The position numbers and the translations under genes were made by a program. Source: Acidobacteriota bacterium (GTDB lineage: Bacteria; Acidobacteriota; Terriglobia; Terriglobales; Acidobacteriaceae). Taken from it: 64,000 nt of DNA. The stretch is from the NCBI GenBank assembly GCA_021780315.1, contig JAJXYY010000042.1, positions 620,001-684,000 of the forward strand, written 5' to 3'. Positions 18,536 through 26,221 of this stretch are shown in pieces (the first letter of the stretch is position 1; each line of letters begins with the position of its first letter). The notes beneath the pieces were generated by a model. That model was not told where the DNA came from, made no database searches, and was given only the letters and a program-made list of their open reading frames with translations.

Positions 18536-19835
18536 GTAAGTGATATTCGCCTAGTCCGAGCGGAGAGCCTTCGCGCTTAGCCAAAGTCCATCTATGACCT
18601 CTTTCTCTCATAAGCTCACACTTCAACTTTCTAAAGCCTATATCTTGCATGGAGGACTGGAGAAGTTGCGGGGTGCTTATATGCACCCCATATAGTGCCG
18701 CATCTGCAACGACGATATGAATAGGAGCCCCTTCCCTAAGCACCCGATAGGCTTCCCGCAATACGTCGGTCATCTGCGAAAAATAGGGATAGATCAAAAA
18801 ATCGTAGTCCTTCTTGCCATTCTTGTCCTTCTTACGTTCTCCTAAAGTACTCACAAGCTCATCAAGTTCTTCGTGAACCAGCTCTGAAATGTTATTCCGA
18901 TAAACTTGTTGGAGCGGCTTCTGACCCTTAAGCGCTGTGGTGGTGTTTACGATCAGCGACCTTCTTACCTTCTCCGTGATGTCACCCCAAGAACTAGCAA
19001 TGCCCCAAAAATACAGGAGCATGCGGGTCATCTCTGCATAATCGAAATTGTTTAGATATGGAGGGGAAGTCACGATGATCGATACAGATTCAGTTGCTAC
19101 TTGCTCCATTGAGCGGGAAGACTGACGAATGATTTTGCCTCGCTGCTGTAGATCAACTCCGTCTAGAGAGGCAAGATCTTCCAGCATCATGTTCGCTACT
19201 TCAGCGCACGCAAAAATAGGACTTACCATTTGCTTCTTGCTTGTAGGAGCTTTGTAGATGCCGTCAGTTTGAGAATGAGAACATCTATCAACAATCCGCG
19301 AAAGCATGAGGAAGGCGGTGTCGCTTACCGCTAAATTCGAAGCAAGCAGCCCTTCTCGTGCACCGAGCAATGCCTCTAAAATATCCAGTGGATATAGCTT
19401 TGTTAAGAACATGCTCTGCGAGTCAGTGAGAACTGACCTTGATACAGGCCGATCAAAGCCTTTCAATAATATTTCCACTGTCTCTTGAATGACCCCAAAC
19501 GCGTCTGAACTGGGGAGCTTTGCGCTGCATATTCTATTGAATATGGGATGCGGATCGTATCCCACCGCAGAAAGACCTCGTTCCGCCGCCACAACAAGCG
19601 AAGTTCCACAACCAGCAAAGGGATCGAGGAGAGTCGAATCAGCATCCAATGTCGCTAGCTCGCAACGCTGATGGACGAACTCAGGGGAAAAGCCTGCTAT
19701 GAAATTGAACCACCGATGCACTCGGTGAAAACGGGTAGTCGTATTCGTTGGTAATCGAGCATCAGAAACAATACAGCGCTTCAGCGAAGGAGGCTGTAAG
19801 AGCGCGAATCCAGGCAGCAGAGTTTGGGTAGCCAT
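18522..19835 (-). CDS. DNA methyltransferase (N4-cytosine/N6-adenine type) of a restriction-modification system
   Basis: A 437-residue amino-methyltransferase. The AdoMet-binding motif I is DPFAGCGTS (71-79), followed by a motif II-like GYDPHP; the catalytic motif IV is T-S-P-P-Y (256-260). S-P-P-Y favours N4-cytosine methylation but does not exclude N6-adenine. The order motif I, then a long insert (target recognition, about 110-245), then motif IV differs from the common beta class, where motif IV comes first. It is first in the minus-strand cassette and overlaps the nuclease-like gene. An AT-rich CATAAT lies just before the ATG with no Shine-Dalgarno site, so it may be leaderless. Confidence 0.82.
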   Translation of the reverse strand: MATQTLLPGFALLQPPSLKRCIVSDARLPTNTTTRFHRVHRWFNFIAGFSPEFVHQRCELATLDADSTLLDPFAGCGTSLVVAAERGLSAVGYDPHPIFNRICSAKLPSSDAFGVIQETVEILLKGFDRPVSRSVLTDSQSMFLTKLYPLDILEALLGAREGLLASNLAVSDTAFLMLSRIVDRCSHSQTDGIYKAPTSKKQMVSPIFACAEVANMMLEDLASLDGVDLQQRGKIIRQSSRSMEQVATESVSIIVTSPPYLNNFDYAEMTRMLLYFWGIASSWGDITEKVRRSLIVNTTTALKGQKPLQQVYRNNISELVHEELDELVSTLGERKKDKNGKKDYDFLIYPYFSQMTDVLREAYRVLREGAPIHIVVADAALYGVHISTPQLLQSSMQDIGFRKLKCELMRERGHRWTLAKREGSPLGLGEYHLHGVK

Positions 19836-20007
19836 TTATCTATTCATTATGACGCGTACGGGTGAGCGCCGCCATTCTGTGAAAATCGCTTGTCTAGTAG
19901 GCATCCTCACTATGGTTCTAAGCCACCCATTCCACCCCACAAGACATCCCCAACCCCACCCATCCTCATCCACCTAACCAGCAGCACGTGGAAAGAGGAA
20001 CCGTAAC

Positions 20008-20235
20008 ATGTCCGAGCATCAAGACACACCCAAAGCCCATGCACCCCACGCCATCCACGAAGACCACGCCACCAAGGGTCCTCACGACCCCAAAGAGATC
20101 AACCCCAAAATGGCCTCCGACATCGCCTACTGGTCCAAAGAGCTAGGCGTCACCGGCGACCAGCTCCACGAAGCCATCCGCGCCCACGGCACCCACGTCG
20201 CCAAAATCCGCGCCGCCCTCCACAAGCCCCACTAA
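20008..20235 (+). CDS. DUF3606 domain protein
   Basis: A 75-residue protein. The C-terminal half (about 33-70) matches DUF3606: INPKMASDIAYWSKELGVTGDQLHEAIRAHG, with the characteristic Tyr-Trp and the helix that follows. The N-terminal 28 residues are His-rich (ten His) and may bind metal or be disordered. The function of the family is unknown. It is preceded by GGAAAGAGGA about 20 bases upstream and lies 90 bases before the CHAD gene on the same strand. Confidence 0.72.
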   Translation: MSEHQDTPKAHAPHAIHEDHATKGPHDPKEINPKMASDIAYWSKELGVTGDQLHEAIRAHGTHVAKIRAALHKPH

Positions 20236-20325
20236 CCCCTCACCCGACGCCCGCCTACACGGGAGTCGCCCCGCCCCACTAGACACCTCCACCAAATCGG
20301 CATCCAATAGCATCACCAGATCCCG

Positions 20326-21069
20326 ATGCCCCACCCCGCCCCAAACCCGCACGAACCACCCCTCACCCACCAAACCGCAGCCCTGCGCAAAGCTCTCCGC
20401 TCCACCCGCCGCAAACCCGACCCCGATCCCCTCCACCACCTCCGCTCCACCCTCCGTCGCATCCAGGCTCTCCTCCAGCTCCTGCCCGACCCCGACTCCA
20501 CCACCCACTTCCTCAAAGCCACCAAGCCCCTCCGCCAGGCCTCCGGACTCCTCCGCGACCTCGACATCCAGCTCGATCTCCTCGCCCAGCTACCCCCCAA
20601 TCCCGCCGCCCAGGCCCTCACCCGCCATCTTCAAAAAGCCCGCCACAAACACGCCACAAATCTCCAGCTTCTGCTCCACAAACACCACAAAAAACTGCTC
20701 GCCCAACTGGCCCACCTCGAGTCGCTCGACCCCGTTCCCAGACCCCGCTCCTCACCCGCCCGGCTCGCCCAAACCCTCTTCTCCCGCGCCACCGCCAACC
20801 TCGATCCCCACAACATCGAGCAACTCCACGCCATCCGCAAAGCCGCCCGCATCTCCCGCTATATCGCCGAATCCTCAGCAAAATCAGCAACTTCCCCCAC
20901 CGCCCAACGCTTCCACCTCCTCCACCACACCCTCGGCCGCTGGCACGACTGGCTCATCCTCACCAACACCGCCCACCACCGCCTCCCCGCCACCAGCCCC
21001 CTGCTCCCCACCCTCCACCGCCACCTCCAGCAAGCCCACCGCAAAGCCCTCAAAACCCTGCAAAACTAA
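20326..21069 (+). CDS. CHAD domain protein (polyphosphate-associated)
   Basis: A 247-residue single-domain CHAD protein. The conserved His and Arg on repeated helices are visible: HHLRSTLRRIQALLQ, RQASGLLRDLDIQLDLL, LHAIRKAARISRYI and LGRWHDWLIL. CHAD domains form basic helical bundles that bind inorganic polyphosphate. There is no fused CYTH (triphosphatase) domain here, so this is a stand-alone binder or polyphosphate-granule protein. It is exceptionally rich in Leu, His and Arg. It follows the DUF3606 gene on the same strand. Confidence 0.82.
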   Translation: MPHPAPNPHEPPLTHQTAALRKALRSTRRKPDPDPLHHLRSTLRRIQALLQLLPDPDSTTHFLKATKPLRQASGLLRDLDIQLDLLAQLPPNPAAQALTRHLQKARHKHATNLQLLLHKHHKKLLAQLAHLESLDPVPRPRSSPARLAQTLFSRATANLDPHNIEQLHAIRKAARISRYIAESSAKSATSPTAQRFHLLHHTLGRWHDWLILTNTAHHRLPATSPLLPTLHRHLQQAHRKALKTLQN

Positions 21070-21086
21070 CCCGCACGCACCCAAAA

Positions 21087-21121
21087 AACGGAGCGCCCAC
21101 AACCCGCAGGCACGCTCCGTT
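21087..21121 (-). terminator. Terminator of the minus-strand cytochrome gene
   Basis: A 9-bp stem (AACGGAGCG / CGCTCCGTT) with a 17-base loop. On the minus strand it runs into TTTTTT, so it best serves the gene ending at 21153; it may also slow transcripts from the convergent CHAD gene. Confidence 0.65.
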
Positions 21122-21152
21122 CATCAACAAAACAAATCACTTACGCCATCAA

Positions 21153-21566
21153 CTAAGGTTTGGCTGCATCCGCTGGCATCACCGCGCCCGCCTTCACCCA
21201 CTGCTCCACCGTAGCAATATCCGCATCCGACAACTTCGGCTTATGCGGAGGCATATCCATCGGATCGTTCGCCGGCCCTTCATGCCGTATCACCTTCACC
21301 AGCAAAGACTTACCCGCATCACCCGGCACCACCGCCGCACCATGATGCCCGCCCTGCAGCATCGCATCACGCGTCTTCAGGTTCAAGCCGCCCCGATGAA
21401 ACATGCCCGCATGGCACTTGTAACAATTCGTCTCCAGAATCGGTTGCACTTTGGTGGTATAAAACTCCGGCTTAGTCGCCGCATCTTCCTGCGCCCCTAC
21501 CGATGGTAAACCCATTGCCATCAACACCGAACCCGCTATCACCACTCCCGCAACCACAACGCGCAT
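21153..21566 (-). CDS. Exported cytochrome c with Planctomycete-type domain
   Basis: A 137-residue secreted protein with signal peptide 1-25 and a heme site C-Y-K-C-H (Cys48, Cys51, His52). The spacing of QPILETNCYKCHAG, RGGLNLKTRDAMLQGG, a Lys-rich middle, then MDMPPHKPKLSDADIATVEQWVKAG matches the PSCyt1 domain common in Planctomycetes and Acidobacteriota; the late Met of MDMPP is a likely axial ligand. Such domains usually sit on large DUF1549/DUF1553 proteins, so a stand-alone copy is less usual. The start at 21566 is fixed by AGGAGG at 21571-21576; the open frame itself extends 15 codons further. Confidence 0.82.
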   Translation of the reverse strand: MRVVVAGVVIAGSVLMAMGLPSVGAQEDAATKPEFYTTKVQPILETNCYKCHAGMFHRGGLNLKTRDAMLQGGHHGAAVVPGDAGKSLLVKVIRHEGPANDPMDMPPHKPKLSDADIATVEQWVKAGAVMPADAAKP

Positions 21567-21570
21567 GCTG

Positions 21571-21576
21571 CCTCCT
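21571..21576 (-). promoter_or_regulatory. Ribosome binding site fixing the cytochrome start
   Basis: A perfect AGGAGG on the minus strand, 4 bases before the ATG at 21566. It rules out the upstream in-frame start at 21611. Confidence 0.8.
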
Positions 21577-21672
21577 GTTAATCCAAGAGTATACGGAACC
21601 CAGCTGTACACTTACACTAACCACAGCAAATATTTACAGTAGATCTTGCTCTGGCGTCTCCGCGCCTCCCAA

Positions 21673-22950
21673 ATGTCTATGCGCGCACACGCCCCCATTG
21701 CAGCCATCCTGGCGCTCGCAGCTTTGTCCCTTTCGCCTCTCCCCCTGCACGCCCGCAAACACAAGCCCGCGTCTCAGGCCAAGACCCAGACGCAGTCCAA
21801 GCCCCACAAACAGACCAAGGCCCACAAAACCGCGCCTGCCACCACCCCCCACGCAAAATCTCAGCCAAAAGCCAAGCCAAAGGCCAAGCCTCACCACACT
21901 CGGCGCAGCACCGAAGACACGCCCGACCCCGTCACCGTCAATCGCATCCACGCTTGGGTCGCCAGCCAGCATCCCAACACCCGCCGCGCATCCGCCAGGG
22001 CCCGCACCAAATCCGTTCCCTCCACCACATCTGCCGCTCTCCCCACGCCGCCAGATAATAGCGCCGCCACCGCTGCTGCTCCCCGGCAAGCCACCTCCGC
22101 CGACTTCCTCAAGGCTGCATCCGCCCCCACCTCGCCCGAGTCCGACAAGGCTACTTCGCAAACTCCACCGCCCGCCAAGCCCGCCCGTACCAAGCCTCAA
22201 CCTCAGGCCAACGCCGTCTCCCAGCCCACCCCAGTCGTCAACGTCATCCGCACCAATCAGGATCACCCTCAACTTGCCCCTACCGAGGAAGTGGCCTCCA
22301 CCCCGACGATTCTTCCCTCGCTCTACAACAAGCGCGGCCGCCTTATCGTCCCTCCACCGCTCAAAGGCTCTCACGAGATCCTGCTTCGCCAGAACCAGGT
22401 CGCCGACCGCGAAGGTCTCGATCGCATCCAGAACGACGACGACATAGACCTCATGCGGCAGCAGCACATGCTGGTTCCCGTCCCCGTCAGCCCCACCCTA
22501 GTCGTCGACGAGCGCCTCCCAGCCAACCGCCGTTACTGCCGCCCCTGGACCGCTCAGTTCCTCGACAATCTGGCCCGCGCGCACTACGCCCGCTTCCACA
22601 CTCCGCTCCAGATCAACTCCGCCGTCCGCACCGTGGAATTCCAGCATCGCCTCCTTCGCACCAACGGCAACGCCGCTCCAGCCGAAGGCGACACCGCCTC
22701 ACCCCACCTCACCGGACAGGCCATCGATCTCGCCAAGCACGGCCTCTCCCTCACCGAAATCGCCTGGATGCGCGGCTATCTCCTGCCTCTCGTACAGGAA
22801 GGTAAAGTCGATGTCGAAGAGGAATTCCAGCAGTCCTGCTTCCACATCAGCGTATACAAAAAATATCTGCCCGCAGCAGCCACACCTAAACGCGACTTGG
22901 CGGCCAACCACCACCAGCCAGCAACCGCACTCGCCACCGCAATTCGCTAA
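21673..22950 (+). CDS. DUF5715 / peptidase M15-like exported protein
   Basis: A protein of about 425 residues with a signal peptide (ending LHARKHK) and a long Lys/Ala/Pro-rich, probably disordered linker (about 30-220). The C-terminal domain (about 265-410) looks like a D,D-carboxypeptidase fold: INSAVRTVEFQHRLL, then S-P-H-L-T-G-Q-A-I-D-L (the SxHxxGxAxD zinc motif), and a late CFHISVYKKY with a third His. This suggests a peptidoglycan hydrolase, but the family is annotated DUF5715 and activity is unproven. I chose the ATG at 21673; an upstream TTG at 21646 is less likely. Confidence 0.75.
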   Translation: MSMRAHAPIAAILALAALSLSPLPLHARKHKPASQAKTQTQSKPHKQTKAHKTAPATTPHAKSQPKAKPKAKPHHTRRSTEDTPDPVTVNRIHAWVASQHPNTRRASARARTKSVPSTTSAALPTPPDNSAATAAAPRQATSADFLKAASAPTSPESDKATSQTPPPAKPARTKPQPQANAVSQPTPVVNVIRTNQDHPQLAPTEEVASTPTILPSLYNKRGRLIVPPPLKGSHEILLRQNQVADREGLDRIQNDDDIDLMRQQHMLVPVPVSPTLVVDERLPANRRYCRPWTAQFLDNLARAHYARFHTPLQINSAVRTVEFQHRLLRTNGNAAPAEGDTASPHLTGQAIDLAKHGLSLTEIAWMRGYLLPLVQEGKVDVEEEFQQSCFHISVYKKYLPAAATPKRDLAANHHQPATALATAIR

Positions 22951-22984
22951 GCGGCCAGTTGTTTAGCGGCCAGTTGCAAACGAA

Positions 22985-23992
22985 CTAATCACGCACCAGC
23001 GCACGTGCCCCGCTCTGCCAGCTTTCAAACGCTGCATCCAGCACCCGCATATTGCGCACGCTATCCTCACCCGACGCCACAAAACTTCCCTGCCCCCCCA
23101 ACGCCAGCGCAAAGCTGTCCAGCATCCGCGTATAGCCATCGCCGTTCTCCACCGTCACGCGCTCCACCACCTCGCCGGCGCGACGCAGCACCAGCTCCAC
23201 CGGACGATCCACCGTCAATCCATTCTCCGCTACCAGCACTCCGTCGCTGCCCGTGATCTCGATCAGCGAGCGATACGGAGCCCGCGCACTTGCCGTCACA
23301 TTCGCATAGATCCCGCCCGTCATCTCCATCTGCAGCGACGCAATCGCCTCCACCTCGCCGGACCGCGCATCGCGCCGCGCAAGTGTACTCACACTGGTTA
23401 CATTCTCGCCCAGCACAAACCGCAGCGCGTCAATGCAGTGCACTCCCACATCGGCTATCGGCCCACCACACGCCAGCGTCGGATCGGTAATCCACTTCCG
23501 CGGAGCCGTCTGGGCCGGGTAAGCATACTCCGCATGCGCCAGTTGCGGCTCACCGATCGCACCCTCGCGAACCTTCTGCCGCAGCCACTCCAGGCTGTGG
23601 TTGTAACGGAAATTCTGTCCTACCCCAAACAGCAGCCCCGCTGCCTCCGCCGCCGCCTGCATCTCCGCGGCCTCATCGGCATTCATCGCCAGCGGCTTCT
23701 CACACAACACCGCCTTGCCATGGCGCAGCGCCAACAGCGTATCGTCCCTGTGCATCGCATCCGGCGACGTAATAAACACCACGTCCACATCCGGCGAGGC
23801 GCACAACGCCTCACGCGTCGCAAAGCAATGCGGAATCTTGTACTCGGCACAGTTCTGCGCGGCAGCAACCGAATCGCGCCGCCACATCCCCGTCAAAACG
23901 GAGTGTTCACACTGGGCAAACGCAGGAAGCAATCGCCGCACAGCATGGTGTCCAAAGCCCAGAATCGCGTACCGTACCCGCGTCTCACTCAT
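22985..23992 (-). CDS. Gfo/Idh/MocA family NAD(P)-dependent oxidoreductase
   Basis: A 335-residue cytoplasmic oxidoreductase. N-terminal Rossmann fold: ILGFGHHAVRRLLPAF for dinucleotide binding, then the family signature E-K-P-L-A with the catalytic Lys, and in the C-terminal domain GGPIADVGVHCIDALRF with Asp and His of the active site. Members oxidise or reduce sugars, inositols or related polyols; the substrate is not predictable. The start at 23992 is supported by GAGG 5 bases upstream; an ATG at 24010 is the alternative. It is the last gene of the lptD cluster, 56 bases after the SurA-like gene, but its role there is unclear. Confidence 0.88.
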   Translation of the reverse strand: MSETRVRYAILGFGHHAVRRLLPAFAQCEHSVLTGMWRRDSVAAAQNCAEYKIPHCFATREALCASPDVDVVFITSPDAMHRDDTLLALRHGKAVLCEKPLAMNADEAAEMQAAAEAAGLLFGVGQNFRYNHSLEWLRQKVREGAIGEPQLAHAEYAYPAQTAPRKWITDPTLACGGPIADVGVHCIDALRFVLGENVTSVSTLARRDARSGEVEAIASLQMEMTGGIYANVTASARAPYRSLIEITGSDGVLVAENGLTVDRPVELVLRRAGEVVERVTVENGDGYTRMLDSFALALGGQGSFVASGEDSVRNMRVLDAAFESWQSGARALVRD

Positions 23993-24048
23993 CGCAACCT
24001 CATCCATCATCCAGCGTTGTATACGCGCCAGGCGCGTCGTCTGTGTGC

Positions 24049-25128
24049 TTACCGTGCGTCGTTCTTGAAGATCTCTTCCGCGAAGAAGTTCTCCACCTTT
24101 GCCTGATCGCGCAGCATCTCGAAATACGCGTTCTTCAGCAATTGCGAACGGCCATCCCGCAGTTGCTGGCGAATCGCCTGCTGCACCCGCGGATCGTTTA
24201 CATCGCGCTGACCTGCCGGCTCACGCGAGATCAGCTTGTAGATCGCGTAGCCCATCGGCTTCTTGCTCTGCGCATCCAGCATCGGCAGTATGTCTGTAAT
24301 CTGTCCGGCCTTCAGCTTCGTCACCGCAGCAAAGATCGTCGGGTCCGCGTGCATCTGCGACTCCGACACAAATCCCATATCGCCGCCATTCGACGCTGTC
24401 TCAGGACGCTCCGAGAAATTCATCGCAATCGTCCCGAAGTCTTCTCCGCTATCCAGCCGGTTCTTCAACGCCTGAATCTTCTTCTTCGCTTCCACGTCGC
24501 TGGTCGCCTTGCTGCCCTGCAGGTTGCCCGGCTGCGTCGACGGCACGCTCGTCACCTGGATCTGCGCCAGGTGATACTGCGTCTCAATCAGGTTGAACTC
24601 CGCCTTGTGCTGGTTGAAGTACGTGGTCACGTCCATGTCCGTCACCGTGATCTTCGAGTTGATCTCTTTATTCAGCAGCTTCTCGATCGTCAGCGACCGC
24701 CGCAGATCATGCTTCACATCGTCCAGCGTATGGTTGCTCGCCTTCAACTTCTGGTCGAACTGGTCTTCCGTGTACGGGGCCTTCATCTCCGCCAGCTTCG
24801 CATCCACTTCTTCATTCGTCGCCGTCAGATTCATCTTCGCCGCACGCTGCTGCACGATCTCTTCGTCAATCAACTCGCGCAGCACATTCAGCCGCAGCGA
24901 ATCCGCCTGGTCCGCGGAAGGATGCTGTTGCTGCGGCGCATCCCCCAGTTGCGCGGCATACACCTTGTCCAGGTCCGCCCGCATAATCGCATGGCCATTC
25001 ACCGTCGCCACTACGTCCGCACTATGCCCTCGGTTGCACCCGGCCATCGGAACCATCGCCGCCATCAATACCAATGCCAACGGAAACGAACCGCGCTGCG
25101 CTACCACCACTCGTGGGCTAACTTTCAT
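24049..25128 (-). CDS. SurA/PrsA-like lipoprotein peptidyl-prolyl isomerase
   Basis: A 359-residue chaperone-isomerase. The lipobox M-A-G-C puts the lipidated Cys at residue 31. A SurA_N-type helical chaperone domain follows (VATVNGHAIMRADLDKVYA through about 190), then one parvulin rotamase domain (about 205-320) with YHLAQIQVT, DFGTIAMNFSE and GGDMGFVSESQM. It probably escorts unfolded outer-membrane proteins in the periplasm from a membrane anchor. I took the ATG at 25128 because the lipoprotein signal starts there; the open frame extends back into the upstream gene. It follows the DsbA-like gene by 46 bases. Confidence 0.85.
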   Translation of the reverse strand: MKVSPRVVVAQRGSFPLALVLMAAMVPMAGCNRGHSADVVATVNGHAIMRADLDKVYAAQLGDAPQQQHPSADQADSLRLNVLRELIDEEIVQQRAAKMNLTATNEEVDAKLAEMKAPYTEDQFDQKLKASNHTLDDVKHDLRRSLTIEKLLNKEINSKITVTDMDVTTYFNQHKAEFNLIETQYHLAQIQVTSVPSTQPGNLQGSKATSDVEAKKKIQALKNRLDSGEDFGTIAMNFSERPETASNGGDMGFVSESQMHADPTIFAAVTKLKAGQITDILPMLDAQSKKPMGYAIYKLISREPAGQRDVNDPRVQQAIRQQLRDGRSQLLKNAYFEMLRDQAKVENFFAEEIFKNDAR

Positions 25129-25174
25129 CTCGTTCAATAAATCAGGCACGGCTTCGGTCTCCTGCGTTCTCAAT

Positions 25175-26161
25175 CTAGTTTCCAGGCTTTGCAGCCGGTG
25201 AATTTGCGGATGGAGTCGTTGGCGTTGCAGGCGCAGCAACGGGTGCCGGCGGCGGAGTCTGGCCCTCAGCCGTCAACGCACCATCAATCATGCGGTAGAC
25301 ATACTCCATCGGTACCGCCCCATCCAGCTTCTCGCCATTGATGAACAGTGCCGGCGTCGAATCCACGCCCAGCGCCTCACCCAGCTTGATCGAACTCTTC
25401 ACCGCCGTCGCATCCTGCTTGGTCACGCATGCACTCAGCGCAGCTTCATCCACCTTCTGCCGCTTGCCTTCTTCCCGAGTCAGCGTATCCAGAGCCTCGT
25501 TGGCCTTCGCCAGGCTCTTGTCGTCCCCGCCTAGCTCGCCCGCATGCGCATGGATGTAGTCCACCAGATTCCAGTATCCCGGCGTGCTCTGAGCCCCCAG
25601 ACAACTCGAATCGATCGCCGCCCGCATCGCCCATGGATGCTGGTCCAGCGGAAAGTCCTTATACACAATCCGCACCTGATCCTTGTACCGCTCCAGCACC
25701 GCAGGAAACATCTGCGCATGCATCTTCGCGCAGAACGGGCACTCCAGATCGTCGAACACCACAATCTGCACCGGCGCATTCTCCGCTCCACCGCGAGCAG
25801 GCCGCCCCGCGCCAGACACTAGATCCTTGGGATTCTGGCTGATGTCGAACTTGCTGAACTGCGCCAGCGTCTTACCATCGCTCGACAGCAGAAACGTCAC
25901 CGGTTTGCTCGACTTGCCACCATTGGTAAAGCTCACCGCAATCGCATCGAAGCCCGCAACGTCGCTCTTCGTCCGCGGCCCAATCTCAATCTGATAATCC
26001 GGCGGAACGCTCGACCGCGAGCGAATCAGAACCTCCACCCGCCGCATCAGATCGGGCGAGAGTGTGCTGCTGCCAGCGACAGGAGTCTGGGCATGGCAAC
26101 CAACGGCTGCCAGCATCAAGGCAAAAAAAAGGTTCCGGTATGGCCTGAAAACATTCAACAC
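25175..26161 (-). CDS. DsbA-like thioredoxin-fold disulfide oxidoreductase
   Basis: A 328-residue exported protein with a signal peptide or anchor (1-24; GCHAQ could be a lipobox). An N-terminal domain of about 90 residues precedes the thioredoxin fold: VVFDDLECPFC with Cys141-Pro-Phe-Cys144, a helical insertion (about 165-240), and the cis-proline loop VDSTPALFING. This layout is of the DsbA/DsbG 'thioredoxin_4' group, which forms or shuffles disulfides in the periplasm. The C-terminus is Pro/Ala-rich. The GTG start at 26161 lacks a clear Shine-Dalgarno site. It lies 60 bases after lptD, and LptD is a known disulfide-dependent protein in other bacteria. Confidence 0.87.
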   Translation of the reverse strand: MLNVFRPYRNLFFALMLAAVGCHAQTPVAGSSTLSPDLMRRVEVLIRSRSSVPPDYQIEIGPRTKSDVAGFDAIAVSFTNGGKSSKPVTFLLSSDGKTLAQFSKFDISQNPKDLVSGAGRPARGGAENAPVQIVVFDDLECPFCAKMHAQMFPAVLERYKDQVRIVYKDFPLDQHPWAMRAAIDSSCLGAQSTPGYWNLVDYIHAHAGELGGDDKSLAKANEALDTLTREEGKRQKVDEAALSACVTKQDATAVKSSIKLGEALGVDSTPALFINGEKLDGAVPMEYVYRMIDGALTAEGQTPPPAPVAAPATPTTPSANSPAAKPGN

Positions 26162-26221
26162 AATGTCCGATTATCTCACGCAGACCAGCCTCGCCCCGCT
26201 CACGTCACCACGCAGCCACCT

